64,000 nt of DNA from assembly GCA_947626365.1 (NCBI GenBank), contig CANQRW010000003.1:1-64000 (forward strand), written 5' to 3'. Under the pieces are notes generated by a model. The model had not been told where the DNA came from. It saw nothing but the letters and a program-made list of their open reading frames with translations, and ran no database searches. Below, piece by piece: positions 24,698 to 34,040 of the stretch. A program made the position numbers and the translations under genes. How positions within the stretch are numbered: position 1 is the first letter of the stretch; each line of letters opens with the position of its first letter. This DNA comes from an uncultured Lachnospiraceae bacterium (GTDB taxonomy: Bacteria > Bacillota > Clostridia > Lachnospirales > Lachnospiraceae).

Positions 24698-25525
24698 TCA
24701 TCTCGCCCGGACTGCCCGGACTGCCGCCTGCACGGCGCAGGACAGCAGAAACGCCGCCAAATTCACCAGCACCACGCTTGCCCCCGCCGGCGTGGAAAAC
24801 CGGTAGGAAACCGTCATGCCGACGCAAAAGCACACCACTGACAGGACCGCCGACGACCAGACCACTCCCCGGAAGCTTTTGAATACCCGCATGGAAGTCA
24901 GGGCCGGGAAGATGATCAGGCTGGAGATCAGCATGGCCCCCATCATCCGCATGCCCAGCACGATGGTCACCGCCGTCAGAACTGCGATCACCACGTTGTA
25001 CAGGGACACCTTTACGCCGGTGGCCTTGGCAAAATTCTCGTCAAAGGTGACGGCAAATATCTTATGATAACAAAATACAAACATTCCCAGCACCACCAGG
25101 GACAGCGCCACGGCCAGCCTCACGTCGGCCCTGCTCATGGCAAGGATGCTTCCGAACATATAGCTGCTGACATCGGTAGTCATGCCGGTAGTCAGAGACG
25201 TGACAGTGATTCCGATGGCCAGAGCGCTGGCGGATATCATGGCGATGGCCGCGTCGCTTTTCATTTTTCCGCTCTCCGTGATCCGCAGAAGGAAAAACGC
25301 TGCCAGGACCACCACGGGGATAGATACGGGAAGAGGCGACCAGCCTGCGGCAAGCGCCACTGACAAGGCCCCGAAGGACACATGGGAAAGGCCGTCTCCG
25401 ATCATGGAGTACCGCTTCAGCACCAGGCTGACTCCCAGAAGGGCCGCGCACAGGGATACCAGGATTCCTCCCGCGAAGGCCCGCACCAGGAAGGGATAGG
25501 ACAGCATTTCCAGAATCATATTCAC
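24698..25525 (-). CDS. znuB: zinc/manganese ABC transporter permease
   Basis: 275 residues, eight to nine hydrophobic helices, ABC-3 permease family (MILEMLSYPFLVRAFAGGILVSLCAALLGV, YSMIGDGLSHVSFGALSVAL, MRMMGAMLISSLIIFPALTSM). Its start overlaps the ATPase gene's stop by 4 nt (ATGA). Third gene of the set. Confidence 0.93.
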   Translation of the reverse strand: MNMILEMLSYPFLVRAFAGGILVSLCAALLGVSLVLKRYSMIGDGLSHVSFGALSVALAAGWSPLPVSIPVVVLAAFFLLRITESGKMKSDAAIAMISASALAIGITVTSLTTGMTTDVSSYMFGSILAMSRADVRLAVALSLVVLGMFVFCYHKIFAVTFDENFAKATGVKVSLYNVVIAVLTAVTIVLGMRMMGAMLISSLIIFPALTSMRVFKSFRGVVWSSAVLSVVCFCVGMTVSYRFSTPAGASVVLVNLAAFLLSCAVQAAVRAVRAR

Positions 25526-26229
25526 TGCTCCTCACCTCCCAGAAATGTCCGGCTCACAGGAGATTTAACATACTCCTCCGGCGTGCCGTAAAACAATGCC
25601 TTCTGCTGCAGATGCAGGATCCTGCTGGCCTGGCCCAGGATTCCCGACACGTCATGGGACACCATCAGAATGGTCACGCCCTCCTGATTCAGCTTCCGCA
25701 CCAGCCGGTAAAGCTCCTGGATCGCCGACGGATCCAGTCCGGTGACCGGCTCGTCCAGGATCAGCATCCTGCTGGTGGCGCAGAGAGCCCTGGCAATCAG
25801 CACCCGCTGCTGCTGCCCGCCGGACAGCTCCCGGTAGCACCGCTTCCGCAGGTCCGAGATTCCCAGCTTCTCCATGCTGTCCGCCGCCAGCTTTCGCTCC
25901 GCCGGGGTATAGAAGGGCCGGTTTCCCATACGGCTCAGGGCTCCTGACAGAACCACCTCCCAGACCGTGGCCGGAAAATCCCTCTGGGCCGCCGTCTGCT
26001 GAGGCAGATATCCGATGCCGGTCCGCCGAAGCTCCTCCGCCACCGTAAGCTTTCCTCCGGTAGGCTTAAGAAGCCCCAGAAGGCCTTTCACCAGGGTGCT
26101 TTTGCCGGAGCCGTTGGCCCCCACCACACACAGATAATCTCCCTCCTCCACCTTCATGGACAGGTCGATGACCGCATCCTGGTTCTCATATCCGAAATCC
26201 ACATGCTCGCATGTGATAAGTGTGCTCAT
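25522..26229 (-). CDS. znuC: zinc/manganese ABC transporter ATP-binding protein
   Basis: 235 residues with Walker A GANGSGKSTL, signature LSGGQQQRV, Walker B MLILDEP and switch histidine MVSHD. It energises import by the permease. It overlaps both neighbours by 4 nt (ATGA), a tight operon. Confidence 0.95.
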   Translation of the reverse strand: MSTLITCEHVDFGYENQDAVIDLSMKVEEGDYLCVVGANGSGKSTLVKGLLGLLKPTGGKLTVAEELRRTGIGYLPQQTAAQRDFPATVWEVVLSGALSRMGNRPFYTPAERKLAADSMEKLGISDLRKRCYRELSGGQQQRVLIARALCATSRMLILDEPVTGLDPSAIQELYRLVRKLNQEGVTILMVSHDVSGILGQASRILHLQQKALFYGTPEEYVKSPVSRTFLGGEEQ

Positions 26230-27311
26230 TCCACCAATCCTTTTCTCAGATTCTCCACATTTCCCTTCATCAGCTCCACATAGGTGACGCCTCCATCCAA
26301 CTGGGCCCTGGTCACATTGTGGCAGGAATGCAGCAGAAGGGGCTCCGCCTCCGTCTCCTCACAGATAATCTCCGCCACCCGGGGCGAGGACAGTTCCAGA
26401 TAGTAAACGGCCGGAATCTGCCGCTGTTTGACCTGCTCAATCAGGTAGGCGATGGTCCTGGCGCTTGGCTCCGTATCGGTGCTGCAGCCGGAAAACGCCG
26501 CCCGATAAGTCAGCCCGTACTCCTCCGTCAGATAACGGAAAGGAAATTTATCCGCCACGACGATCATGTCCCTTTTCCTCTGAGCCGTCACCTGAAGGAA
26601 ATCCTCGTGAACCTGCTGAAGCTCTTTCAGGTAAGCTTCCTGCCCGGCCATATACTCCGCCTCATGGGCCGGGTCCGCCTCCGCCAGGGCCTCCGCGATC
26701 ACCTTCGTGATGGCCATGGCGTTGACCGGGGAGGTCCAGATATGCTCGTCGTACTCTGCCTCATGGCCGTGCTCCTCGTCCTCCATACCTTCCACAATCT
26801 CTTCTTCCACCGCGTCCACGTAATCCATCATGGTCACCACTGTCATGGAAGAGGTGTCTATGGCGTCCAGCACCTGGCTGACCCACTGCTCCATGGAGCC
26901 GCCGTTGCAGATCAGCACGTCCGCCTCCTGAATGGTCCGCATATGGGCCGGCGTAGGCTCAAAGGAATGGCTGTCCATTCCTGCCGGGATCACCAGTTCC
27001 AAATCCACGAGATCACCGGCAATCTGTCTTGTAAAATCATAGTAGGGAAACAGCGTAGCGGCCACCTTTAACCGCCGGCCGTCTTCTCCCGCCTGCCCCG
27101 CAGAATCCGAATCTGCCGGCCCCGCCTTCGGGGAAAGCCGCTGTCCCGGATCCGCCGCCTCTGCCTGTCCAGAGGAAAGCTGCCCCGGCGTATCCGGGCC
27201 TGCCGTCGGATATTCCGCCGGGCCGGGCCCGCGTCCCCCGCAGCCTGCCAGAAGCAGGCACGCCGCGCATACGGCCGCGGCCATACCATATATCCTGTTT
27301 TTCCAACTCAT
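26226..27311 (-). CDS. znuA: zinc ABC transporter substrate-binding lipoprotein
   Basis: 361 residues. Signal peptide and lipobox ALLLAGCGG-type (VCAACLLLAGCGG) are followed by a 60-residue Gly/Pro/Ala linker and an A-1 cluster metal-binding domain: PAGMDSHSFEPTPAHM, NGGSMEQWV, then an acidic His loop EDEEHGHEAEYDEH just before IWTSPVNA. The His/acid loop is typical of zinc-specific ZnuA/AdcA proteins. It captures Zn(II) outside the membrane for the permease. First gene of the operon. No Zur/AdcR site was recognised. Confidence 0.92.
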   Translation of the reverse strand: MSWKNRIYGMAAAVCAACLLLAGCGGRGPGPAEYPTAGPDTPGQLSSGQAEAADPGQRLSPKAGPADSDSAGQAGEDGRRLKVAATLFPYYDFTRQIAGDLVDLELVIPAGMDSHSFEPTPAHMRTIQEADVLICNGGSMEQWVSQVLDAIDTSSMTVVTMMDYVDAVEEEIVEGMEDEEHGHEAEYDEHIWTSPVNAMAITKVIAEALAEADPAHEAEYMAGQEAYLKELQQVHEDFLQVTAQRKRDMIVVADKFPFRYLTEEYGLTYRAAFSGCSTDTEPSARTIAYLIEQVKQRQIPAVYYLELSSPRVAEIICEETEAEPLLLHSCHNVTRAQLDGGVTYVELMKGNVENLRKGLVE

Positions 27312-27360
27312 GCATTTCTTCCTTCAATCGTTTTCCGCCGCCTATCTGATCCGGCAGCGG

Positions 27361-29427
27361 TCAGTCGTCCAATCCCAAATTGCCGCGGATATACTGGCGC
27401 CTGGACACAAGCTCCTCATAATCATAGAAGAAGCGCACCTTCCGGTCGGCCACCGTATCGCCATCCGGCTTTTTCACCAGCACGAACATGGCAAAGCTTT
27501 CCGCAAAGTCCTCCGAGATGTTGCCCGCGGCGTACTCGCTGACAAATTCCTCCGGCGCCTCCCGGTATCGATCTGTACCGGAATTCACCGAAAGCTCTTT
27601 CCAGAACTGCTCGTAATATGCCCACAGATAGGCGTTCTCCGCAAAGTGTTCCTTAGAATAAAACAGGCTGGGCATGGACTCATCCTGCTGCTCCACGCCG
27701 ATATCCACCTGAGCGGAATTCAGAGAAATCACATGGCCGTATTCATGGACAGCCGCCCTCTGGGTCTTGTGTTCGTCCCTCCACTCTGTTCCGCCCTCCA
27801 TGAAAGCGTCGTCCTCATCCAAACAGTATTCCATCCGGGAATTATCGTCATACTCCACAGCGCTGGTAACGCCGGTAGCATTGTGATAGCCGTCGGAAAA
27901 AATCTGAAGCCGTACCATGGAACGGTCCTCCGGACAGACGATCTTCGCCGCCAGTTCCAGAAGCTTCCGGTCTCTCTCCGGCGCATCGGCAGGAACCGAA
28001 TCGGTTATCCCGCCCTCTTCCGTAAGCGCCTGCTCCAGGTCATAGGCGCTGCCCATGACCCTGCCGAAATTATCATCGATCACATACAGGATATAGCCAT
28101 CCTCCGTCGGCGTCAGGATGTAATATTTATGGTAAAGGGGATCGCTCCATTCATAGTTGGCACCGTATTCCGCCTCCGATATCTCCGGCTCCCCCAGGGC
28201 TTCCCCAATCCGGGCTGCCGCCGTCTCCGCGTCCTCCCCGGTAGCCTCCCTGTAAGGAATATCGATCTCTTCCAGGAATCCGTTGCGGTAACGGTATTCC
28301 GTCATCATAGGCTCGTCCATGCCGAACCACCGGACCGGATAACGGTAGATCTCGCTCTTGTCACCAAACTCGTCCGTACCGGAGCTGACCTCCTCACCGG
28401 ACTGCCCCATCATATTCTCAACGAAATTCCGGCTCATGCCAAACCACAGCTCCGTCTCCCTCAGCACCTGAAATCCCGGATTGGGATTGATAGCCCGGCT
28501 GCTTTCCACATAGGAATCCGTACTCCGCGACAGCTGAGACAGGGCGTCCGCCACCACGGCCGCCGCCCGGGCGCACTCTTCCGCATCCACAATGTCCAGC
28601 GTATCCAGAGTGGAATGATTCTCATAGGCAGTCTCCCCTATGGTCAGCTCCACCGCCGGGATACCGCCGCTGACAAAAGAATTTTGGTCGCTCATATTTC
28701 CCGCGGCAAACTCACCGGCCACAGGCAGTTCATACTGCTCCGCCGTGCTCATAAGGAGATTGCCCAGAAACGTGGGCTTTCCGTCCACCGTCTCCAGCCT
28801 CAGAAAGCTGCTGTTCACATATCCGATCTCGTCCAGTTCAATCTGGCCGATGATCCGGTCCTTCTCCTCCTGAGTCAGCTGCTCCACATAGTACCGGGAA
28901 CCGACCCGCCCGTTCTCCTCGCCGGAAAAGCTGACAAAACGCAGTTCTATATTGGAAGGAATGTCCTTCACCAGCCTGGCCGTCTCCAGCAGAACCGCCA
29001 CGCCGGCAGCATCGTCCACTGCCGCCTGGCTGGCCGGCTGGCCGTCGTGATGGGCGCCGATGATCACAATATCCGCCTTACCTCCGGTTCCCTGGCCGTC
29101 CGCAGGGCGCACCGCTTCCACATTAGTGCCGGACACCGGCTGCTCGTCAGACCAGGAGCCTTCCTGAGTAAACGGCATGAGAGAAGTCTCATATCCCAGT
29201 TCTTCCATATAATTCTGTATATATGCGGCGGCGACCGTCTCTCCTTCGGAGCCGCCTGGCCTGGGCCGGGCAGTCAGTTCCTTAAGAATCGCGGCGACAT
29301 TGGACTCGTCCGCCTCCCAGCTCTGGACCGATTCCGCTTCGCCGGCGTCCTTCCGCCCCGCGCAGCCGCCTGACACTGCCAGCGCAGCCGCAAGAACCGC
29401 AGCCGTCAGCACATATTTTTTTCTCAT
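27361..29427 (-). CDS. lipoprotein with M28 aminopeptidase and second zincin domain
   Basis: 688 residues. Lipobox-like VSGGCAGRK at about residue 21 marks a secreted lipoprotein. Residues about 45-285 are an M28 peptidase with all zinc ligands in order: GAHHDGQ, VDDAAGVAVLLE, SGEENGRVGSRYY, ELDEIGY and YENHSTLDTLD. The C-terminal third has a separate HEYGH motif (AAVHEYGHVISL, about residue 560) and a later EDFAESFAMF that could supply the third ligand. Two metallopeptidase domains in one chain are uncommon. It probably trims peptides at the cell surface. It stands alone between the zinc transporter and an unknown gene in the same direction; both peptidase sites would need the zinc. Confidence 0.85.
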   Translation of the reverse strand: MRKKYVLTAAVLAAALAVSGGCAGRKDAGEAESVQSWEADESNVAAILKELTARPRPGGSEGETVAAAYIQNYMEELGYETSLMPFTQEGSWSDEQPVSGTNVEAVRPADGQGTGGKADIVIIGAHHDGQPASQAAVDDAAGVAVLLETARLVKDIPSNIELRFVSFSGEENGRVGSRYYVEQLTQEEKDRIIGQIELDEIGYVNSSFLRLETVDGKPTFLGNLLMSTAEQYELPVAGEFAAGNMSDQNSFVSGGIPAVELTIGETAYENHSTLDTLDIVDAEECARAAAVVADALSQLSRSTDSYVESSRAINPNPGFQVLRETELWFGMSRNFVENMMGQSGEEVSSGTDEFGDKSEIYRYPVRWFGMDEPMMTEYRYRNGFLEEIDIPYREATGEDAETAAARIGEALGEPEISEAEYGANYEWSDPLYHKYYILTPTEDGYILYVIDDNFGRVMGSAYDLEQALTEEGGITDSVPADAPERDRKLLELAAKIVCPEDRSMVRLQIFSDGYHNATGVTSAVEYDDNSRMEYCLDEDDAFMEGGTEWRDEHKTQRAAVHEYGHVISLNSAQVDIGVEQQDESMPSLFYSKEHFAENAYLWAYYEQFWKELSVNSGTDRYREAPEEFVSEYAAGNISEDFAESFAMFVLVKKPDGDTVADRKVRFFYDYEELVSRRQYIRGNLGLDD

Positions 29428-29442
29428 ACCGCCTCTGCTCCT

Positions 29443-29862
29443 CTACTCCACCCGGTCGATCACCTGCTCCGCCGCCAGAGATCTCTCAATAATATAGCGG
29501 AACTCCGGCTCCGCATGCCTGTATTCCACAGGCTGAAACTTCCGTCCGTCCAGAAACGCGTTGGACAGCTGGTACGCATAATACTCGCCGTCCCTGTGTT
29601 CCTCTGCCAGAAGCTCTCCCTGGAAACGCATGTCCTCCGTGTCCCGCTCTTTTCCGATCGCCATATCGTTCAGCGTCTGCAGCATAATGGCAAAATGCTC
29701 GTCATCCCAAGCCGACATATACATGCACTTACAAAGTCCTTTGGTAAAAAACGGATAACCGGAATAACAGTCCATAAGTTCCTTAAATCTGGTCCGATGA
29801 GCTGAACTTTCAAACAGATCCGCCTGATCCAGCGCTTCCAGATATTTCTCCGTCGTACTCAT
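29443..29862 (-). CDS. conserved protein of unknown function
   Basis: 139 residues, no signal peptide or membrane segment, slightly acidic, with ALDQADLFESSAHRTRFKELMDCY and YPFFTKGLCKCMYMSAWDDEHFAIML. I do not recognise a family. AGGAGGGG lies 6 nt before the ATG and a promoter (ATGACA, 17 nt, TATAAT at 29943-29971) is upstream, so it is surely expressed. It lies 15 nt before the M28 lipoprotein gene and probably shares its transcript. Confidence 0.75.
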   Translation of the reverse strand: MSTTEKYLEALDQADLFESSAHRTRFKELMDCYSGYPFFTKGLCKCMYMSAWDDEHFAIMLQTLNDMAIGKERDTEDMRFQGELLAEEHRDGEYYAYQLSNAFLDGRKFQPVEYRHAEPEFRYIIERSLAAEQVIDRVE

Positions 29863-29942
29863 ACATTTCCCCTCCTGAAACCCAAAAGCATCCGGCCGGT
29901 TAAAATGAAATCCTGCCGCCGAATTCCAATTTTCCTATTACA

Positions 29943-29971
29943 ATTATACGCCAGTTTTCGCCTGATGTCAT
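29943..29971 (-). promoter_or_regulatory. promoter of the unknown gene and M28 lipoprotein
   Basis: ATGACA (29966-29971), 17 nt, TATAAT (29943-29948) on the minus strand. Apart from this promoter and the divergent TraX promoter, 29863-30197 holds no recognisable gene. Confidence 0.65.
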
Positions 29972-30123
29972 TCCCTTTTACGCAAAATTCCATATTGTAT
30001 ACAATTTCAAACAACCTTTTCGCGATCATCTGCCGCTATTATAGCCCTTTGGCGGAAAATATCAAGGCGAAAAGACCCGGGAAACCGCGGCCGAACTGCG
30101 GCCGGAGAAGTATCCAAAAAATA

Positions 30124-30152
30124 TTGAAACGAAAACCGTTCCCTGCTATAAT
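30124..30152 (+). promoter_or_regulatory. promoter of the TraX-like gene
   Basis: TTGAAA (30124-30129), 17 nt, TATAAT (30147-30152), about 45 nt before the start codon. Confidence 0.8.
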
Positions 30153-30197
30153 GCGATACAGTTATAAAATTTGAAATACCCTTCGGAGGAAATCAAA

Positions 30198-31055
30198 ATG
30201 GAAGCGGTTTTGGAAATTCAATCAGGAATCCTGTCAGAAACGCGGTCCGGAATCCAGCCGGAAAAGCAGCCGGCAATTCAGCCGAATGATCCGTCAAAAG
30301 ACCAGCCCGGCCATCCCCGATATCAGATTTTAAACGCCAATGCCCTTAAGATCATCGCATTGGTTACCATGCTGATCGACCACATCGGAGCGGCTGTCAT
30401 TGAGCCGGGAAGGATATTCCCTTATGAGAACGGAGTCCCTGGAATCTCCTACGAAACCGCTCTGTGGTGGTGGAACATTGATCTGCCCATTCGTATGATC
30501 GGCCGCCTTGCGTTTCCCATATACTGTTTTCTTCTGGTGGAGGGCTTTGTACATACCAGCAGCGTGAAAAAATACGGGCTCCGTCTGCTGGTATTCGGCC
30601 TGATCTCCGAGATTCCGTTTGATCTGGCCTTCCGCCAGTCCTGGTGTGACCCAACCGACCAGAACGTGTTCTTCACGCTGTTTCTGGGACTGATCGCCCT
30701 GTGGTTTTTGCGCCGGTACGAGGGCTGCTTCTGGAAGCAGGCGGCGGCGTTTCTGGCCTGCAGTTTTGGAGCCTGGGCGCTGAAGACGGACTATGACGCT
30801 TACGGGGTATTCCTGATCGTGCTGCTGTATCTGATCCGGCGTCTGCCGAAGGTCCCCCGGACGATTGTGGGGGCTTTGGGTATGACCTACGAGATTACGA
30901 TTGCGTTTGAGTATCTGACGGAAGTGCTTGCGATCATTCCCATCGCCCTGTATAACGGAGAAAAAGGCCGGCGATGGAACAAATATCTGTTTTACGCGTT
31001 TTATCCCGCGCATATTCTTGTGCTTTACTTTATCCGCGGAGCGCTCTTCGGATAA
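30198..31055 (+). CDS. TraX-family membrane protein
   Basis: 285 residues. A 45-residue hydrophilic Gln/Pro-rich N-terminus is followed by about seven hydrophobic helices. The block NANALKIIALVTMLIDHIGAAV and LAFPIYCFLLVEGF mark the TraX/acyltransferase-like family; TraX acetylates F-pilin in E. coli, while chromosomal Firmicutes members are of unknown substrate and may acetylate surface polymers. Start at 30198 has GGAGG 8 nt upstream. It stands alone with its own promoter and terminator. Confidence 0.85.
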   Translation: MEAVLEIQSGILSETRSGIQPEKQPAIQPNDPSKDQPGHPRYQILNANALKIIALVTMLIDHIGAAVIEPGRIFPYENGVPGISYETALWWWNIDLPIRMIGRLAFPIYCFLLVEGFVHTSSVKKYGLRLLVFGLISEIPFDLAFRQSWCDPTDQNVFFTLFLGLIALWFLRRYEGCFWKQAAAFLACSFGAWALKTDYDAYGVFLIVLLYLIRRLPKVPRTIVGALGMTYEITIAFEYLTEVLAIIPIALYNGEKGRRWNKYLFYAFYPAHILVLYFIRGALFG

Positions 31056-31083
31056 GAGAACCGGAATCATCACTGACGCTTTA

Positions 31084-31100
31084 TTTGCATACTGACGTAA
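31084..31100 (+). repeat. dispersed repeat, copy 3 (TTTGCATACTGACGTAA)
   Basis: Third copy, between the TraX-like gene and its terminator; preceded by ATCACTGACGCTTT, similar to the flank of copy 2. Confidence 0.7.
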
Positions 31101-31103
31101 TAA

Positions 31104-31168
31104 CAAGACCGCCCAGGCCGCGAACCTGTGCATGAACAGGGAATGGGTTCGCTGTCTGAGCGGTCTTG
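31104..31168 (+). terminator. terminator of the TraX-like gene
   Basis: CAAGACCGC pairs with GCGGTCTTG, with an inner GCGAACC/GGTTCGC stem; CTTTATCTTATT follows. Confidence 0.75.
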
Positions 31169-31308
31169 CTTTATCTTATTAGAGGTATGGGTATAACACA
31201 TGATTCTTTCTGCTGAATCCATCATACCATACCCTCTCTCAAAAAGGAAATTCAAAGATTTCATACTCTTCATTCCTAAAATCAATAGTGAAAAATCAGG
31301 CTGGAACC

Positions 31309-31353
31309 ATGGATTTTATAAGCGTTTTTATCTATTTCGCCTATAAAATCCAT
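31309..31353. promoter_or_regulatory. AT-rich 12-bp inverted repeat
   Basis: ATGGATTTTATA (31309-31320) and its complement (31342-31353), spacer 21 nt, followed by CTATTTTTG. It may be a weak terminator for leftward transcription or a regulator site. The rest of 31170-31630 shows no clear promoter for the hydratase operon. Confidence 0.4.
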
Positions 31354-31378
31354 CTATTTTTGTGCGGTTTTAATATAA

Positions 31379-31555
31379 CTATTCATCAAAAGAATACCCT
31401 TCATCAAACACATGAATTTCACTTTTGAGACCGCTCATGTTAGCATAAAACCAACGAGAAGGTACCGGACAGCGGCCTGGCCAGCCGCCAAAAATCCCCG
31501 GGGAAACAGCAGCGACATTTCCCTGCAGCACCTCATAACAGAACGGAACTCCCAT
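31379..31555 (-). pseudogene. possible gene remnant antisense to the hydratase leader
   Basis: A minus-strand frame reads MGVPFCYEVLQGNVAAV, then SPGIFGGWPGRCPVPSRWFY and KSEIHVFDEGYSFDE before a stop. Its composition looks like real protein and its codons fit the genome, but the frame has no ribosome site and is cut off by the hydratase gene. No family recognised. It could be the 3' end of a lost gene. Confidence 0.25.
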
Positions 31556-31632
31556 GGAACACAGCTTCCATATATCGCCTGCGCGCCGCGCAGCGGCAGA
31601 AACACACAACAGCATGAAAGGATGGGTATTCA

Positions 31633-33897
31633 ATGGTAAAACTTTATAACTCCGGCGTGTATCTCCTGAACGGAAACACCCTGGTCCCCGAAAAGGACGC
31701 GGACCCCTCTCTCAGCAAAGAGGAAGCGAAAAAGGGCACCATCTCCTATGGAATCCTTCAGAACCACAACACCAGCGGAAATCCGCAGAACCTGAAAATC
31801 AAATTTGACGCGATCACAAGCCACGATCTGACCTACGTAGGCATCATTCAGACCGCCAGGGCCTCCGGCCTCGACCGGTTCCCGCTGCCCTACGTGCTGA
31901 CCTGCTGCCACAACAGCCTTTGCGCCGTAGGCGGCACCATCAACGAGGACGATCATGTATTCGGTCTGACGGCCTGCAGAAAGTACGGCGGTATCTTCCT
32001 TCCGCCCCATATCGGCGTTATTCATCAGTATATGCGTGAAGCACTGGCCGGCGGCGGCAAGATGATCTTAGGCTCCGATTCCCACACCCGCTACGGCGCC
32101 CTGGGCACCATGGCCGTAGGCGAGGGCGGGGGCGAACTGGTGAAGCAGATCCTGGAGCAGACCTGGGACGCCGCTTACCCGGAAGTGATCGCCGTGTACC
32201 TGGACGGAAAGCCCAATCCGGGTATCGGGCCGCAGGATATCGCTATCGCCATCGTGTCCGCCGTATTTAAGAACGGTTACGTAAAGAATAAGGTAATGGA
32301 ATTTGTGGGCCCCGGCGTCTCCTCCATGAGTACCGACTACCGGAACGGCGTGGACGTAATGACCACAGAGACCACCTGCTTATCCAGCGTATGGCGCACC
32401 GATGAGGACACTAAAGCCTGGCTGGCGGAGCACGGAAGAAAGGACGACTTCAAACAGCTTGACCCGGCGGATGTGGCATACTATGACGGCTGCGTCTATA
32501 TCGACCTTTCCACCATCCACAGCATGATCGCCCTTCCCTTCCATCCCTCCAACGGATACGAGATCCGGGAGCTGAATGAGAATATGGACGACATTCTTCA
32601 TCTGGTGGAGGAAGACGCCAAAAAGCTGATCAAGCGTCCGGAGCTGCACCTGAATCTGTGGGAGAAGGTTCACGACGGCGCCCTTTACGCCGATCAGGGA
32701 ACCATCGCGGGCTGCGCCGGCGGCACCTACACCAATATCATGGAAGCCGCGTACCTGCTGGATGGCAAGAGCACCGGAACCGGAGAGTTCGCCCTGGGCG
32801 TATATCCCAGCAGCCAGGCCGTTATGCTGGATCTGATCCGCAAGGGAGCCATTGAGAAGCTGACCATGGCAGGAGCTACCATCCGCACGGCCTTCTGCGG
32901 CCCCTGCTTCGGCGCAGGCGATACCCCGGCCCACGGCGGTCTTTCCATCCGCCATACCACCCGCAACTTCCCCAACCGGGAAGGTTCCAAGCCCGGCAAC
33001 GGCCAGCTGTCAAGCGTAGCCCTGATGGACGCCCGCTCTATCGCCGCCACCGCTGCCAACAAGGGCCGGATCACAGCAGCCGACGAACTGGGTTATACCT
33101 ATGAATGTCCGGAATACCATTATGATCCCACCGCCTACGAGCACCGGGTCTACCAGGGATTCGGCAAGGGCGATTTAAACGAGCCGCTGGTCTGCGGCCC
33201 CAACATCAAGGACTGGCCGAAGATGCCTCCGTTAAACGAACATATGCTTCTGCGGGTCTGCGCTTATATCACCGACCCGGTAACCACCACAGACGAGCTG
33301 ATTCCCTCCGGCGAGACCGGCTCCTTCCGCTCCAACCCCATGGGTCTGGCGGAGTTTACCTTAAGCCGCCGCGTACCGGAGTATGTAGGCAAGGCAAAAG
33401 CCGTTATGGCCAATGAGAAGGCCCGCAAGGCCGGCAGCTGTCCCGAGGAAGTGGAAAAGGTTCTGGACCAGGTTCGCCAAATCGCCGGTTTTGAATCCGT
33501 CTCCGACGACAGCGTGGACCTTTCCAGCACCATCTACGCGGTGAAGCCAGGTGACGGCTCCGCCCGTGAGCAGGCGGCTTCCTGCCAGAGAGTTCTTCTG
33601 GGCGGCGCCAATATCGTAAAAGAGTACGCCACCAAGCGTTACCGCTCCAACCTGATCAACTGGGGCATGGTTCCCTTCGTCATGGTGGGCGAACCGGACT
33701 TCAAGGACGACGATTACATTTTCGTGCCCAACATCCGCAAAGCGCTGGAGGGCGATATGACCAGAATTCCCGCCTATGTCATGGGAGATGCGGTAAGGCA
33801 GCTGACCCTGGCGATCGCTCCTCTGACCGATGAGGAGAAGGAGATCATCCGCTGCGGTTCTCTGATCAACTTCAACCGCAAGCTGAAAAACGCGTAA
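31633..33897 (+). CDS. aconitase-superfamily hydratase (YbhJ-like)
   Basis: 754 residues. Aconitase-type blocks with [4Fe-4S] cysteines in [11 protein letters not shown] and a third candidate in [34 protein letters not shown] and [18 protein letters not shown] are substrate/cluster loops. The C-terminal swivel domain is present ([20 protein letters not shown]). It would hydrate/dehydrate a tricarboxylic or methyl-substituted substrate in the cytosol. The next gene is a PrpF-type isomerase; in E. coli the homologous pair is ybhJ/ybhH. First gene of a four-gene operon with a tricarboxylate-type binding protein, so substrate is probably a citrate- or aconitate-like acid from outside. It starts at the first ATG; AAAGGAT lies upstream. 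Confidence 0.88.
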   Translation: MVKLYNSGVYLLNGNTLVPEKDADPSLSKEEAKKGTISYGILQNHNTSGNPQNLKIKFDAITSHDLTYVGIIQTARASGLDRFPLPYVLTCCHNSLCAVGGTINEDDHVFGLTACRKYGGIFLPPHIGVIHQYMREALAGGGKMILGSDSHTRYGALGTMAVGEGGGELVKQILEQTWDAAYPEVIAVYLDGKPNPGIGPQDIAIAIVSAVFKNGYVKNKVMEFVGPGVSSMSTDYRNGVDVMTTETTCLSSVWRTDEDTKAWLAEHGRKDDFKQLDPADVAYYDGCVYIDLSTIHSMIALPFHPSNGYEIRELNENMDDILHLVEEDAKKLIKRPELHLNLWEKVHDGALYADQGTIAGCAGGTYTNIMEAAYLLDGKSTGTGEFALGVYPSSQAVMLDLIRKGAIEKLTMAGATIRTAFCGPCFGAGDTPAHGGLSIRHTTRNFPNREGSKPGNGQLSSVALMDARSIAATAANKGRITAADELGYTYECPEYHYDPTAYEHRVYQGFGKGDLNEPLVCGPNIKDWPKMPPLNEHMLLRVCAYITDPVTTTDELIPSGETGSFRSNPMGLAEFTLSRRVPEYVGKAKAVMANEKARKAGSCPEEVEKVLDQVRQIAGFESVSDDSVDLSSTIYAVKPGDGSAREQAASCQRVLLGGANIVKEYATKRYRSNLINWGMVPFVMVGEPDFKDDDYIFVPNIRKALEGDMTRIPAYVMGDAVRQLTLAIAPLTDEEKEIIRCGSLINFNRKLKNA

Positions 33898-34040
33898 TCC
33901 CGCAGGGCTCGTTGCCGTGCTGCCGGAAGTTTCCTATGTAACACCGGCTGCCGGACGCCTCACAGAAACACGCAGGCGGCCGCCTCCAAAACCGAAAACG
34001 ACGGCCGCTGAAACGAAATCAATATTTGGAGGTATGATAT

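Noticed and set aside
27310-29373. 687-codon open frame on the plus strand
   Set aside because: Antisense of the M28 lipoprotein gene; no ribosome site, no domain, composition is that of a shadow frame in GC-rich coding DNA.
31070-31285. 71-codon minus-strand frame after the TraX-like gene
   Set aside because: Runs through the terminator hairpin, no ribosome site, no recognisable motif.
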